This document shows positions 26,343 through 36,997 of a DNA stretch of 64,000 bases, piece after piece. Position 1 is the stretch's first letter, and the number at the start of each line of letters is the position of its first letter. The notes under the pieces were generated by a model. That model had not been told where the DNA came from. It searched no databases and worked only from the letters and a program-made list of their open reading frames with translations. Source of the stretch: Microbulbifer marinus (GTDB lineage: Bacteria; Pseudomonadota; Gammaproteobacteria; Pseudomonadales; Cellvibrionaceae); NCBI RefSeq assembly GCF_900107725.1, contig NZ_FNQO01000001.1, forward strand, positions 310,001 to 374,000, written 5' to 3'. The position numbers and the translations under genes were made by a program.

Positions 26343-28178
26343 CTACCATCGCTGCGTGGCGCCATTTTCCGGCGGGCGCCACTCGCCACTGCGGTAGGCG
26401 CGCCGGCGCTGCAGGCTTTCGTATTTGAATTTCTCCCGCATCAGGCCGGCGGGGTCATCCGGTATCTGGCGCAGCCACTGATCCAGGGCCTGCTGGGTCT
26501 CCGGATCCAGCGGGCTCTCCTCGGCACCGGCGCGCTGCTGTTCTCCCTGCTGCTGGTCTTCTCCTTGCTGCTTTTCCCCGGGTTTTTGCTGTTCCTGTTC
26601 CTGCTGCTCACCGTTTTGCGGCTGCTGCGCGGAAGAGTCCTCGCTCTCGGAGCCGGATGGTTCCGACTGGGAACCGGCGTTCTGCTGGCTTTGCTGTTGT
26701 TGCTGATCCTGATTCTGTTGCTGCTGCTTGTCACCGGATTGCTGTTGCTGCTGTTCGCCGGACTGCTGCTGGTCTTGCTGGGACTGCTGTTGCTGCTTTT
26801 CCTGCAGTTTCTTCAGTTTCTCGGCGATTGCGCGGTTGTGCCTGGCGTCGGCAAACTGTGGTTGTTCTTTCAGGGCTTCGTCGTAGGCGGCGATGGCCTC
26901 ATTGTAGAGCCCCTGTTGCGTCAGGCTGTTGCCGAGATTGTAGAGCCCCTCGGCATCGCTACTCCGGGCAAAATCCTGTTCGGCTGCGGGATAATTGCCG
27001 GCGCGGTAATTGGCGGTGCCGCGCCACTGGGGGCTCTCGAAGGTTTCTGCGGCTTGTTCGGGCTGGCCTTCCTCGAGTAGTTCGCGGGCCTGTTGATCCT
27101 CTCGCTGCCACAGGTCGCGCCATTCAAATGCCTGGGCCTGCTTGGCAGGCAGGAGCAATAGCGCAAATGGCAGAGTGCAGGCCAGAGCGCCGCGGCGGAA
27201 TAGCAGCGCGGCGAGTGGTAATAACAGCAGCACCAGCCACGGACCCTCCTCGCGCCACTGGTCAAACTCTCGTTCCGTGAGCTGGGCCTGTTCCGGTGCT
27301 TCGGTATCCGGAAGCAGCCGGACTATGTCGCTGTCGTCGACGCTGATTCTGGCAAAGCGGCCGCCGCTACCGCGCGCCAGCCGCGCCAGCTCCCGGGCGT
27401 CGAAGTTGGCGATGATGATTGAGCCGTTGCTGTCGGTGATAAAACCGCTGCCATTGCCGCGGGGGATGGGGCTGCCTTCGCCGCTGCCGACGGCCAGAAT
27501 GCTCAGCTCCACCCTGGCACCGGCGACCAGCTTGGCCACTGTGTCCACGGCCATTTCGTCGATGCCGTCGGTAACCGCCAGCAGCTGGCCGCGCCCCGCC
27601 GCGCCGTCTTTCAGCAGGCGGATGCCGGTTTCCACTGCCATTTCGATATTGCTGCCGGGCACCGGCATGATTGCCGGCGACAGAGCCGGTACGAGGTTGG
27701 CGATAGTGGCGGTGTCCTCGGTCAGTGGCGTTACCACATGGGCTTCGCCGCCATAGGCTACCAGCGCGGTAAGGCCGTCCTTGCGCTGCCGCAATATGTC
27801 GAGAACTTTCAGCCGTGCGCGGGTGAGCCGGTCCGGCGACAGGTCGGTGGCCATCATCGAGGGCGACAGGTCCAGCAGGATCACCAGCGCATCCTGGCTG
27901 CTGTATACGGGCGTGGGCAGCTTGCGCCAGGTTGGGCCGGCCAGGGCGACGATCATGCCGGCGAACAGGGTGAAGATCAGCGCGAAGAGCCACGGGCGCC
28001 GGGCACCGCCGCGTAGCAGCAGGTGTGGCAGCAGGTCGGCATCGATGATTTTCTGTAGCTGGCCACTGCTCAGCACCGTGCGGGCCAGGCCCCAGCAGGT
28101 GAGGGCGGCGGGCAACAGCAGCCACAGGAAATGCGGTCGCAGAAAGTGGAACTGTTGGAGGTCGGCAAGCGTGCTCAC
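26343..28178 (-). CDS. BatB–BatC fusion: VWA domain, TPR, Gln-rich tail
   Basis: The 611-residue protein joins two proteins that are separate in some Bat operons. Two N-terminal hydrophobic segments (about 17–33 and 62–80) precede a von Willebrand A domain with a MIDAS motif DLSPS at residues 103–107. A further membrane segment lies near 315–335. TPR repeats follow (LYNLGNSLTQQGLYNEAIAAY, EALKEQPQFADARHNRAIAEKL). A low-complexity tail very rich in Gln, Glu and Ser covers about 100 residues. A compact C-terminal end (LDQWLRQIPDDPAGLMREKFKYE) resembles the close of BatC/YfbK-like proteins. The VWA domain probably binds a partner through a divalent metal, and MoxR may remodel it. It overlaps batA by 4 bp. 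Confidence 0.88.
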   Translation of the reverse strand: MSTLADLQQFHFLRPHFLWLLLPAALTCWGLARTVLSSGQLQKIIDADLLPHLLLRGGARRPWLFALIFTLFAGMIVALAGPTWRKLPTPVYSSQDALVILLDLSPSMMATDLSPDRLTRARLKVLDILRQRKDGLTALVAYGGEAHVVTPLTEDTATIANLVPALSPAIMPVPGSNIEMAVETGIRLLKDGAAGRGQLLAVTDGIDEMAVDTVAKLVAGARVELSILAVGSGEGSPIPRGNGSGFITDSNGSIIIANFDARELARLARGSGGRFARISVDDSDIVRLLPDTEAPEQAQLTEREFDQWREEGPWLVLLLLPLAALLFRRGALACTLPFALLLLPAKQAQAFEWRDLWQREDQQARELLEEGQPEQAAETFESPQWRGTANYRAGNYPAAEQDFARSSDAEGLYNLGNSLTQQGLYNEAIAAYDEALKEQPQFADARHNRAIAEKLKKLQEKQQQQSQQDQQQSGEQQQQQSGDKQQQQNQDQQQQQSQQNAGSQSEPSGSESEDSSAQQPQNGEQQEQEQQKPGEKQQGEDQQQGEQQRAGAEESPLDPETQQALDQWLRQIPDDPAGLMREKFKYESLQRRRAYRSGEWRPPENGATQRW

Positions 28179-29215
28179 GAGACCCGGCCCTCCCCGATAT
28201 TCCGCTCAATGGCGCTGCTCTCCCTGTTGCGGATATTGAGCAGCAGCGGCACCGCGGCCCACAGCAGTGCCAGCACCAGCGCGGCACTGAGCGGCCAGAT
28301 GTACAGTGACTTCAGTGGCCGGTAGCTCTCGGCTTCCTGCTCCACCGGTTCCAGCCGATCCAGCTCTGCGTAAATCTCTGCCAGCTCCTGTGGGTTGTGG
28401 GCGCGGAAATAGCGCCCGCCGGTTTTGTCGGCGATGGCCTGTAGGGTTTCGCTGTCCAGGTCGCGGGACGGATTGATGCGGCGGCTGCCGAAGCGGCTGC
28501 CAAGCAACCCCGGCTGTACCATTTCCTCGGCGCCGACGCCGATGGTATAGACGGTGACTCCCGCCTGTTGCGCCAGCTCGGCGGCCTTCAGTGGCGAAAC
28601 TTCACCCGCGGTATTGGCACCGTCGGTCAGCAGGATCAGCACGCGCTGTTCCGCCGGCCGCTGCGTCAGGCGCTTTACCGACAGTCCTATCGCATCGCCG
28701 ATGGCAGTGCCCTGGCCGGCAAAGCCGATCTGTGCCTCGCGCAGCAGGGTACCCACGGTTTCGCGGTCATAGGTCAGCGGTGCCTGCAAATAGGCGCGGG
28801 TACCGAAGAGGACCAGGCCCAGGCGGTCGCCTTCGCGGCGTTCGACGAAATCGCCGACGACCTGTTTTACCGCGTCGATTCGCATTGCCGGCCGGCCGCC
28901 GAGCAGCATGTCCGGGGTTTCCATACTGCCGGAAATATCCACCGCGACGAGCAGATCCCTAGCGCTGCTGGTCTGGGTGATCGGCTCGCCGTACCACTGT
29001 GGCCGCGCGGCAGCGCCTATGAGTAACAGCCACAGCAGCGTCAGCAACAGCAGGTTGAGCAGGTTACTCTGGTCACTGCTGCCGCGCTGGGACAGCTCGG
29101 CATAAAAGGGTACTTTGAGTGCACTACTGAGCGGCCGCGAGCGCGGCATAAAAAAGCGGGCCACCAGGGGTAGCGGCAAGAGCAGGAAAGTCCATGGCCA
29201 GGCAAACTCAAACAC
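28175..29215 (-). CDS. batA: BatA-like VWA-domain membrane protein
   Basis: The 346-residue protein has an N-terminal hydrophobic segment (FAWPWTFLLLPLPLVARFF), a second at about 51–68, then a von Willebrand A domain (RDLLVAVDISGSM, MIDAS D93-x-S95-x-S97; RVLILLTDGANTAGEVSP; TIGVGAEE). A final membrane helix is near residues 310–335. The double N-terminal and single C-terminal helices are typical of BatA. It overlaps the DUF4381 gene upstream by 8 bp and batBC downstream by 4 bp, so expression is tightly coupled. Metal-dependent protein binding on the periplasmic or cytoplasmic face is likely; partners are inferred from the operon. Confidence 0.9.
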   Translation of the reverse strand: MFEFAWPWTFLLLPLPLVARFFMPRSRPLSSALKVPFYAELSQRGSSDQSNLLNLLLLTLLWLLLIGAAARPQWYGEPITQTSSARDLLVAVDISGSMETPDMLLGGRPAMRIDAVKQVVGDFVERREGDRLGLVLFGTRAYLQAPLTYDRETVGTLLREAQIGFAGQGTAIGDAIGLSVKRLTQRPAEQRVLILLTDGANTAGEVSPLKAAELAQQAGVTVYTIGVGAEEMVQPGLLGSRFGSRRINPSRDLDSETLQAIADKTGGRYFRAHNPQELAEIYAELDRLEPVEQEAESYRPLKSLYIWPLSAALVLALLWAAVPLLLNIRNRESSAIERNIGEGRVS

Positions 29216-29774
29216 TGCCGGCCTCCGCTGTTTCCGCTTGGGCTATGGCGGGGCGACTCTGTCTGTGACGCTGCACCCATTCTATCGCGTAGTTTCGGAA
29301 GGCTTCGTTTCCGGCCTTGTCCGTGTTGTCGGCCCGGTAGATGTGTTGCAGCACAACTTTTTTCACTGCGTCCGGGCATTCGATTTCGGCGCTGTCCTGC
29401 AGGAAGTCGAGCCAGGGGCGGCCGGTCAGGTTGCCGCAGGCGGTGCGGCCATAGGTGGTAACCGCGACCCGTTTCAGGATCTCGTTGATTTCCTGGGGGG
29501 CCATTCGGGCCCCGGCATCCACTGACCGCAGTAGTTCGACCGCCTCCACGCGGTAGCGATTGTGCAGCCGCTGTTGGCGCTTGTGTCGTAACCACAAATA
29601 GACACCGGCGGCGCAGGCTAGCAGCAGTAGCGCCAGCAGCCACCAGCCCGGTGCCGGCGGCCACCAGCTGATCGGCGCCGGTTCGTGAATATCGCGCAGC
29701 TGCTCGAGTAGCTTCTGGGCTTCCGGGGATGGCGGAGGCGCCGCCTGGGCCTGCTTCAGCACAGTCGCGTTCAT
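29208..29774 (-). CDS. DUF4381-family membrane protein
   Basis: The 188-residue protein has a Pro-rich N-terminus with the recurring LRDIHEPAPISWWPPAPGWW motif, one membrane helix (LLALLLLACAAGVYLWL, about residues 47–63) and a basic cytoplasmic tail (RHKRQQRLHNRY). This architecture and the location between DUF58 and batA genes define DUF4381. No enzymatic motif is visible. It probably scaffolds the MoxR/VWA complex at the inner membrane. It overlaps both neighbours (4 and 8 bp). Confidence 0.85.
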   Translation of the reverse strand: MNATVLKQAQAAPPPSPEAQKLLEQLRDIHEPAPISWWPPAPGWWLLALLLLACAAGVYLWLRHKRQQRLHNRYRVEAVELLRSVDAGARMAPQEINEILKRVAVTTYGRTACGNLTGRPWLDFLQDSAEIECPDAVKKVVLQHIYRADNTDKAGNEAFRNYAIEWVQRHRQSRPAIAQAETAEAGSV

Positions 29775-30736
29775 GCTCGCCGCCCCCTCAACGCCTGTTG
29801 GCGCGAGCCGTAATAGGAGAGCAGGCTGGGCACCAGCGGCTGGGTGTTGTCAAAGTCCAGCAGCGGCAGGCGGTGCTTGCGGCAGAGCTGTTCCACATCG
29901 GCGCGGGCCTGAGCCTGCTTTTCGGCGAAGTGTTCGCGCAGCGGGCGGCTGCCGGCGTTCAGAAAAGTGCGCTGGCGGCCATCGGAAATCGTCAGGGAGT
30001 GCGCCGGCAGTTGCCGTTCCAGCGGATCGGTAATACGGATCACCTGCAGATCGGCGTGGCGGCTCAGCAGGTATAGAGGTTGCGAGCAGCTCTCGTCCAG
30101 ATCGTGACAATCGCTGATCAGGAACAGGGCGCTGCCGGGGCGCGCAATGCGGCGGGCCTCTTCGAGCAATTGCTTGAGCGGCTGACAGTCCTGTTCGGCG
30201 ATCGGGCTGTGCAGCTCGCCGGCGCGGGCAACCATACCGTGAATCATCGCCAGTACCGCGTGGTGGCTGCGGCGCGGGCGCACGGTATCGATTTCCCGAT
30301 CGGCAAACAGCAGGGCGCCGATGCGGTCGCTGTGCTGCAGGCCCGCCCAGCCGAGGGCGGCGGCGATGCCACTGGCGGCGACGGATTTGAACGCCAGGTG
30401 GCTGCCGAAGAACATAGGTGAGCGCAGGTCGAGCAGAATCACGACCGGGCGCTCGCGCTCTTCCTGATACAGCTTGGTGTGGGTGCTGCCTGTGCGTGCC
30501 GTCACGCGCCAGTCGATCGTGCGCACATCGTCTCCGGCCTGGTAGTCCCGCACCTCTTCGAAGTTCATACCGCGACCGCGGTAGCGGGTGAGCAGGTTAC
30601 CGGCCTGGTCGCTGCGCGCCAGGCGCGGCTTGAACAGCTGCAGCTGGCGCGCGATATAGCGCATCTGCACCAGTGGGCCCACCTTGGGGTAGGCGCCGCG
30701 CAGTACCAGCTCGGAATGGGGGGCGGCCTGAGGCAT
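29771..30736 (-). CDS. DUF58-domain protein
   Basis: The 321-residue protein carries the DUF58 core: SGNLLTRYRGRGMNFEEVRDYQAGDDVRTIDWRVTAR-like sequence near residues 45–83 (R-x-Y-x-x-G-D-x-x-R-x-I-x-W), followed by a VWA-like fold (VVILLDLRSPMFFGS). It lacks a membrane segment and is likely a soluble or peripheral partner of MoxR. The family is almost always encoded directly after moxR. The start overlaps the moxR stop by one base (TGATG-type coupling). Biochemical function is unknown. Confidence 0.9.
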   Translation of the reverse strand: MPQAAPHSELVLRGAYPKVGPLVQMRYIARQLQLFKPRLARSDQAGNLLTRYRGRGMNFEEVRDYQAGDDVRTIDWRVTARTGSTHTKLYQEERERPVVILLDLRSPMFFGSHLAFKSVAASGIAAALGWAGLQHSDRIGALLFADREIDTVRPRRSHHAVLAMIHGMVARAGELHSPIAEQDCQPLKQLLEEARRIARPGSALFLISDCHDLDESCSQPLYLLSRHADLQVIRITDPLERQLPAHSLTISDGRQRTFLNAGSRPLREHFAEKQAQARADVEQLCRKHRLPLLDFDNTQPLVPSLLSYYGSRQQALRGRRA

Positions 30737-31707
30737 CAGATCGCCGGTACCTGTTGCAGCAGTCGCGCGATCACTTGATCAGCGGTGACGCCGGCGGCTT
30801 CGGCCTCGAAACTGAGTAGTAGGCGGTGGCGCAGAATGTCCGGAGCCACGTCCATGACATCGTCAGGGGTGACGAAGTCGCGGCCGGCGAGCCAGGCGCG
30901 GGCGCGGGCGCACCGATCCAGTGCAATTGTGGCCCGCGGGCTTGCACCAAAATCTAGCCAGGATGCTAGCTCGCTGTCATACTTCGCCGGCTCTCGTGTA
31001 GCAATGACAAGTTGGACAGCATAGGTCTCTACCGCCTCCACCATCTGCATCTCCAGAATCTGGCTGCGGGCGCGGAAAATGGTTTCCTGGCTGATCACAT
31101 CGGAAGGGCGATTTTCGCCAAGGCTTGCCTCGGATCTGGCCAGGCGCAAAATTTTCGCTTCCGCGTCGGCACCCGGATAGGCAAGATTCACCTGCATGAG
31201 GAACCTATCCAATTGTGCCTCTGGCAGCGGATAAGTCCCTTCTTGTTCTATAGGGTTTTGTGTCGCCATCACCAGGAATAATTCTGGTAGCGGATAAGTT
31301 TTGCGGCCGACGCTGATCTGGCGTTCCGCCATAGCCTCCAGCAGCGCCGACTGTACTTTTGCCGGCGCGCGGTTGATCTCATCCGCCAATACCAGGTTGT
31401 GGAACACAGGCCCGGGTTGAAAATGGAACTCTCCGGTTTCCGGTCGGTAGATATCGGTGCCGGTAATATCGGCCGGCAACAGGTCCGGCGTAAATTGGAC
31501 GCGATGGAAATCACCCTCAATAGCCTCGCCCAGCGTTTTGATCGCCTTGGTTTTGGCCAGCCCCGGCGCTCCCTCTACCAGCAGGTGGCCGTCCGCCAAC
31601 AGGGCGATCAGTATGCGGTTGACCAGGGTCTCCTGGCCGATGATCTGTTGGCCCAGCCAGTCGCCCAGCGTGATGATGCGTTCCCTGATATTCCGGTTTG
31701 CTTCCAT
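30736..31707 (-). CDS. MoxR-family AAA+ ATPase
   Basis: The 323-residue AAA+ chaperone-like ATPase is the first gene of the six-gene operon. Walker A is GAPGLAKT at residues 46–53, Walker B is LVLADEINRAP, sensor 1 is FLVMATQNPIEQEG, and the ATPase lid contains a GASPRATIAL motif specific to MoxR proteins. MoxR ATPases are thought to act with VWA proteins to mature or assemble complexes at the envelope. The upstream gap is shared with the divergent gdhB gene. The product is cytoplasmic. Confidence 0.93.
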   Translation of the reverse strand: MEANRNIRERIITLGDWLGQQIIGQETLVNRILIALLADGHLLVEGAPGLAKTKAIKTLGEAIEGDFHRVQFTPDLLPADITGTDIYRPETGEFHFQPGPVFHNLVLADEINRAPAKVQSALLEAMAERQISVGRKTYPLPELFLVMATQNPIEQEGTYPLPEAQLDRFLMQVNLAYPGADAEAKILRLARSEASLGENRPSDVISQETIFRARSQILEMQMVEAVETYAVQLVIATREPAKYDSELASWLDFGASPRATIALDRCARARAWLAGRDFVTPDDVMDVAPDILRHRLLLSFEAEAAGVTADQVIARLLQQVPAI

Positions 31708-32019
31708 AGTGTCGATTCTTCTGTGAATGATCCTGCCCCCGCCCGCTCGGGGGGCTATCTATCCTCTTTATATATAGTCGCCGCCACACAGGCGGGGCCT
31801 GTTGATTTTAGTGGCACCCGGCGGAGAGGCAACCGCCGGGCAGCCGGTAGACCCCGCCGGTTGTACAAAGTTCGGCCGGGATTGTTGCAGGGTTGTAACC
31901 CAGCAAAATTTTAATTTTATGAACGTGTTCCTGCACCCGTGTGGGGATAAGACGACAGTATTTTCGGATCTGGGGAAGCCGGAACCGATGGCAAAGAGAA
32001 TGAACTTGGGAGGTTCTCC
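31708..32019. other. divergent promoter region between moxR operon and gdhB
   Basis: No supported gene. A T/A-rich stretch (CTCTTTATATATAG at about 31764–31777) is a candidate moxR promoter element. A perfect 8-bp hairpin, CCCGGCGG and CCGCCGGG at 31817–31840, and an A+T-rich AAAATTTTAATTTTATG at about 31905–31921 precede gdhB. I could not fix promoter positions with confidence. Confidence 0.45.
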
Positions 32020-35000
32020 GTGAATATGGCGACGGTGATCACCGACAGCCGCGAAGAATTGATGGCGCAGATCGGCGCTTTAATTCGGGAAAAACTGGCG
32101 GATCAGGCAGAGCCGGTAGTGGCTTTTGCAGAGCAGTTCCTGCACCAGTATCCACTGGAGGATCTGGCCGGGCGGCGCCTGATGGATGTCTACGGCTGCA
32201 TCTATACCTGGTGGAACTTTGTCCAGCAGCGCCCGAGCGACAAGCCCAAGGTGCGGGTCTTCAATCCGCGCCTGGAGGATGACGGCTGGGAGTGTTCGCA
32301 CACGGTGGTCGGCGTTCTGCAGCGGGACATGCCATTCCTGGTGGATTCGGTGCGTATCGAGATCAACCGCCGCGACACGGTGATTCATTCGATCAAGAGC
32401 ACCGTGATGCAGCTGAAGCGCAGCAAGGGCGGCAAGCTGCAGAAACTGCTGCCTTCGCCCTGTGAAGCGCCGGACGAGCCGCAGCAGGCGAGCGCATCGA
32501 ATGAAGCGCTGATCTATGTCGAAATCAACCTAGACACGTCAACGAGCTTCGCATCCGATCTGGCCGCGGGGTTAACGGACGTGCTCGGCGATGTCGAACT
32601 GGTCGTAGACGACTATGTGCCGATGCTCGACACCTGCAGTGCGATGGAGGACCAGCTGCACACCGGTATCGCCGAGGACGACGCCAACCTGCAGGAGGCC
32701 TGCGCCTTCATGCAGTGGATGCGCGACGGCAACTTTACCTTCCTCGGTTATCGCGAGTACGAATTCTGCCAGCAGGGAGACAAGAAAATTCTCTGCGAGG
32801 TGGAGCAGCGGCGCCTGGGTATCTTCAAGAAGCTGGAGGAGACGGCGGAGCCGACACCGGAAGCCGCTTTTAACGAAGGCAAGCAGCGTTTTTACCAGGG
32901 GCCGAACTATCTCACCTTTGCCAAGTCGTCGGTGAAGTCGCGGGTGCACCGCGCCGCCTATTCGGACTATGTAACCATCAAGCGCTACTCTGCCTCCGGC
33001 GAGGTGATTGGCGAGTCGGCCTTCATGGGGCTCTACACGTCACCGGTATATACCGAGAGCCCGGCCAAGATTCCGATTATCCGCCGCAAGATGGCATCGA
33101 TTATCGAGTCCAGCGGCCTCTCGCCCCACAGTCACGATGGCAAGGCGCTGCGTCGCATCCTCGATACCTTCCCGCGCGACGAACTGTTCCAGAGCAGCAC
33201 CCAGGGTCTGTTCGAAACGGTGATGGGTGTGCTGAGCATGAATGAGCGGGCGCACATCCGCCTGTTTATGCGCCGCGATCCTTTCGGCAAGTTCGTCACC
33301 GCCACCGTCTACGTGCCACGCGAGCAGTTCAACAGTAGCGTGCGCGAGCTGATCTGTGCGCATATCGCCAAGGCCATCAAGGCCATAGATTCCGACTTCA
33401 CTACTTATTTTTCCGAATCCATCCTCGCGCGAGTGCACTTCGTGTTCCGTGTTTCCCCGAGCGAGCCGCTGGATATCGATGTCGCGCGACTGGAGGCGCA
33501 AATCGTGGACATTACCCGTTCCTGGGAAGATGTATTCCAAAAATCCCTGATCGAAAGCCACGGAGAGGAGGAGGGCAATCGCCTCTACAGCGTCTATGGC
33601 CGGGCTTTCCCCGCCGGCTATCGCGAGGATTTTGAGCCGCGTATCGCAGTGCAGGACATCGCCGCAATCGAAGACCTGAGCGAAGCGGACCGGGTGGCGA
33701 TGAGCTTTTATCAGCCGGTCGGCGCGGCGCCCGGCAGCCTGCGCTTCAAGGTGTTCAACTGGGGCAGCGGCCTGACCCTGTCCGACGTGATTCCCGTGCT
33801 GGAAAATTTGGGCCTGCGGGTAATGGGGGAATTCCCTTACACCATTCGCCCCCACGGCAGAACCGATGTGTGGATGCACGAGTTCCATCTTGAATTTGGC
33901 CTGCCGACTCGGGTGGATGCTCAGGCCTCGCGCAACCTGTTCCAGGATGCCTTTGCCGCGATCTGGAACAATGTAGCGGAGAGCGACTCCTTCAACCGCC
34001 TGGTACTGGCGGCGCGCCTGAACTGGCGTGAAGTAGCCATGCTGCGCGCCTACGCCCGCTACCTGAAACAGACCAAGTTCAGTGCCAGCCAGGAATATAT
34101 CGCCGCGACCCTGGCGAACCATGTGGAGATCACCCGCAACCTGGTGGCGCTGTTTCGCGCGTTGTTTGATCCGCGCGTAAGCAGCGGCAAACAAGACCAG
34201 ACTCGCACAGAGCGGCTGATCAAGAAGATCCACCAGGGGCTCGACGCCGTCGACAATCTGAATGAAGACCAGGTGATCCGCCGCTATCTAGAGCTGATCC
34301 TCGGAACGCTGCGCACCAACGCCTTCCAATTCGACGATGAGGGTCTGCTGAAAGATTACATTTCCATCAAGTTCAGTCCGCGCAATATCCCGGGTATTCC
34401 CGAGCCGCGGCCGGAATTCGAGATCTTCGTCTACTCGCCGCGGGTGGAGGGTGTGCACCTGCGCGGCGGCAAGGTGGCGCGCGGCGGCCTGCGCTGGTCC
34501 GACCGGTTGGAGGATTTCCGCACCGAGGTACTGGGGCTGGTAAAAGCGCAGGCGGTGAAGAATGCCGTCATCGTCCCCAGTGGCGCCAAAGGTGGCTTCG
34601 TCGTGCGTCAGCCGCCGGCGGACAGCAGCCGCGAGGCGATGATGGAGGCGGGAATCGCCTGCTATCAGACATTTATCCGGGGCCTGCTCGATATCACCGA
34701 CAACCTCAAGGACGGCGAGATAGTGCCGCCGGAGCAGGTAGTGCGCCGCGATGGTGACGACCCCTACCTGGTGGTGGCGGCGGACAAGGGCACCGCGACC
34801 TTCTCCGATATCGCCAACGGCATTGCTGCCGAGTACGATTTCTGGCTCGGCGACGCCTTCGCCTCCGGCGGCAGTCAGGGCTACGACCACAAGAAGATGG
34901 GTATCACCGCGCGTGGTGCCTGGGTATCGGTGCAGCGCCACTTCCGCGAGATGGGCGTCAATGTGCAGGATGAGGATTTCTCCGTCATCGGCATCGGAGA

Positions 35001-36906
35001 TATGGCCGGCGACGTGTTCGGCAACGGCATGCTGTTGTCCGAGCACATCTGCCTGAAGGCGGCTTTCAACCACCTGCACATCTTCATCGATCCGAACCCG
35101 GATGTGGCCACCAGCTTCGCTGAGCGCAAGCGCCTGTTCGAAATGCCGCGCTCCAGCTGGACTGATTACAACCAGAAACTGATCTCCAAGGGCGGCGGCA
35201 TCTTCGAGCGCCGCGCCAAGTCGATCAGCATCACTCCGGAGATGAAGGCCGCATTCGGCATCGAGGCGGACCAGCTGAATCCGAACGAGCTGATCAGCGC
35301 GCTGTTGCGCGCGCCGGTGGACCTGATCTGGAACGGCGGCATCGGTACCTATGTGAAGGCCAGCACCGAGTCCCACGCGGAGGTCGGTGACAAGTCCAAC
35401 GACCACCTGCGGGTCGACGGACGCGAGCTGCGTGCCAAGGTATTCGGCGAGGGCGGCAACCTGGGCATGACCCAGCGGGGCCGTATCGAGTTCGCCCTGA
35501 ATGGCGGGCGCTGTAATACCGACTTTATCGACAATGCGGCCGGTGTGGACTGCTCGGATCACGAGGTCAACATCAAGATCCTGCTGAACAAGGTCGTCAC
35601 CAATGGCGATCTCACCAACAAGCAGCGCAACCAGCTGCTGGAGGATATGACCGAATCGGTGGCCGATCTGGTGCTGCAAAACAACTACGACCAGACCCGC
35701 GCGCTGAGCCTGGCGGAATACCAGGTGCCGGAACGCCTGGACGAGTACCGTCGCACCATCAATGCGCTGGAGAGCGAGGGCCGGCTGAAGCGTGCGCTGG
35801 AATTCATTCCCGACAATGAGCAGATCACCGAGCGCCAGAACAAGGGCCAGTTCCTGACCCGCCCGGAACTGTCGGTGCTCATTTCGTACGTGAAGGTGAA
35901 GCTGAAAGAAGAGCTGCTCAGTGCAGGTATCATCGACAATGCACGGGTGCAGGAGGCGGTTGAGTCGGCCTTCCCCGAGGAGCTGGTAGCGCGCTACGGC
36001 GAGCTGGTCTATGACCACCCGCTGCGCCGCCAGATAGTGTCCACCCAGGTGGCCAACGAAATGGTCAACAGCATGGGGATCACCTTCTATCACCGTATCA
36101 GCAGCGCGACCGGCGCGGATATCGATACCGTTGCCGCGGCCTATATCAGCGCCCGCGATGTCTACCTGATGCCCCAGTTCCAGGATCAGGTGGCGTTGCT
36201 GGACTATCAGGTACCGTCCGAGCTGCAGAAAAAGCTGCTGAGCTCCATGATCGGCCGCGTGCGCCGCGCCACCCGCTGGTTTATCCGCAATCGCCGCAAC
36301 GAGCTGGAGCCGGCGCTGAATCGGGAACTGTTCCAGGAGTCAGTACAGAGGGTGATCAAGGCGTTGCCCGAAGTGCTGAGTGGTGCGCCGCGCCGTGACT
36401 GGGAATCCCGCTACCAGAAGTTGCTTGAGGCCAATGTGCCGGAACAGGTGGCCTTGCTGGCTGCCTCCCCGACCTACCTCTACTCGGCGCTGGGGATATC
36501 CGAATCCGCCCGTGCCAGTGAGCGCCCGGTGGAAGAGGTGGCGAGTGTCTACTTCCGCCTCGCCGACGTGCTGAATCTGCACTGGTTCGGTAACCTGATT
36601 ATCGATCTGCCGGTGGAAAGTTTCTGGCAGGCCCAGGCCCGCGAGACCAGCATGGACGACCTGGATAGCCAGCTGTCCAGCCTGGCAGTCAACATCCTGA
36701 GACTTGCCGGTGAGGCAGAAGTGGATCTGGATGGTGCAATGTCCCGCTGGAGCGCTATCATGGCGCCCACGATCCAGCGCTGGAACGGCATGATCGCGGA
36801 GTTGAAAGCCGCCCCGGTGAGCGATTTCGCGATGTTCACGGTCGCGCTGCGCGAGCTGATGTACCTGGCCAACGCGACCGCTGACCAGGAGTCGCTGGCG
36901 GACTAG
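32020..36906 (+). CDS. gdhB: NAD-specific glutamate dehydrogenase, large (about 180 kDa) type
   Basis: Catalyses NAD+-dependent oxidative deamination of glutamate to 2-oxoglutarate, mainly in amino-acid catabolism. The 1,628-residue length is typical of this GDH class. The N-terminal half holds ACT-like regulatory repeats ([40 protein letters not shown]). The catalytic region contains [33 protein letters not shown] (catalytic Lys region), [24 protein letters not shown] and the Rossmann region [20 protein letters not shown] at 32020 is favoured because GGGAGG lies 6 bases upstream; ATG at 32026 would be 12 bases away. It is followed by pyrD after 91 bp. Confidence 0.95.
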   Translation: MNMATVITDSREELMAQIGALIREKLADQAEPVVAFAEQFLHQYPLEDLAGRRLMDVYGCIYTWWNFVQQRPSDKPKVRVFNPRLEDDGWECSHTVVGVLQRDMPFLVDSVRIEINRRDTVIHSIKSTVMQLKRSKGGKLQKLLPSPCEAPDEPQQASASNEALIYVEINLDTSTSFASDLAAGLTDVLGDVELVVDDYVPMLDTCSAMEDQLHTGIAEDDANLQEACAFMQWMRDGNFTFLGYREYEFCQQGDKKILCEVEQRRLGIFKKLEETAEPTPEAAFNEGKQRFYQGPNYLTFAKSSVKSRVHRAAYSDYVTIKRYSASGEVIGESAFMGLYTSPVYTESPAKIPIIRRKMASIIESSGLSPHSHDGKALRRILDTFPRDELFQSSTQGLFETVMGVLSMNERAHIRLFMRRDPFGKFVTATVYVPREQFNSSVRELICAHIAKAIKAIDSDFTTYFSESILARVHFVFRVSPSEPLDIDVARLEAQIVDITRSWEDVFQKSLIESHGEEEGNRLYSVYGRAFPAGYREDFEPRIAVQDIAAIEDLSEADRVAMSFYQPVGAAPGSLRFKVFNWGSGLTLSDVIPVLENLGLRVMGEFPYTIRPHGRTDVWMHEFHLEFGLPTRVDAQASRNLFQDAFAAIWNNVAESDSFNRLVLAARLNWREVAMLRAYARYLKQTKFSASQEYIAATLANHVEITRNLVALFRALFDPRVSSGKQDQTRTERLIKKIHQGLDAVDNLNEDQVIRRYLELILGTLRTNAFQFDDEGLLKDYISIKFSPRNIPGIPEPRPEFEIFVYSPRVEGVHLRGGKVARGGLRWSDRLEDFRTEVLGLVKAQAVKNAVIVPSGAKGGFVVRQPPADSSREAMMEAGIACYQTFIRGLLDITDNLKDGEIVPPEQVVRRDGDDPYLVVAADKGTATFSDIANGIAAEYDFWLGDAFASGGSQGYDHKKMGITARGAWVSVQRHFREMGVNVQDEDFSVIGIGDMAGDVFGNGMLLSEHICLKAAFNHLHIFIDPNPDVATSFAERKRLFEMPRSSWTDYNQKLISKGGGIFERRAKSISITPEMKAAFGIEADQLNPNELISALLRAPVDLIWNGGIGTYVKASTESHAEVGDKSNDHLRVDGRELRAKVFGEGGNLGMTQRGRIEFALNGGRCNTDFIDNAAGVDCSDHEVNIKILLNKVVTNGDLTNKQRNQLLEDMTESVADLVLQNNYDQTRALSLAEYQVPERLDEYRRTINALESEGRLKRALEFIPDNEQITERQNKGQFLTRPELSVLISYVKVKLKEELLSAGIIDNARVQEAVESAFPEELVARYGELVYDHPLRRQIVSTQVANEMVNSMGITFYHRISSATGADIDTVAAAYISARDVYLMPQFQDQVALLDYQVPSELQKKLLSSMIGRVRRATRWFIRNRRNELEPALNRELFQESVQRVIKALPEVLSGAPRRDWESRYQKLLEANVPEQVALLAASPTYLYSALGISESARASERPVEEVASVYFRLADVLNLHWFGNLIIDLPVESFWQAQARETSMDDLDSQLSSLAVNILRLAGEAEVDLDGAMSRWSAIMAPTIQRWNGMIAELKAAPVSDFAMFTVALRELMYLANATADQESLAD

Positions 36907-36997
36907 CGTCGCGCGGCCCGCATTGGCGCGGCCGCGCAAACACGAGGAGGGCGTTCGAAAGCGTCCTGCCTGGCGAAGAGACAAAGAAAGGAAAGGC

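Noticed and set aside
26540-26800. Repeated CTG/TTG triplets taken at first as a tandem-repeat or CRISPR-like array
   Set aside because: They are the in-frame Gln-rich codons of batBC; no regular spacers or fixed repeat unit exist.
26229-27080. 283-codon plus-strand frame with long Leu-rich, membrane-like runs
   Set aside because: The Leu runs come from reading the Gln-rich (CAG) repeat of batBC on the opposite strand, so the apparent membrane protein is an artefact.
34288-36093. 601-codon minus-strand open frame inside gdhB
   Set aside because: It lies wholly antisense to the well-supported gdhB; long antisense frames are common in high-G+C codon-biased genes and the translation shows no family motif.
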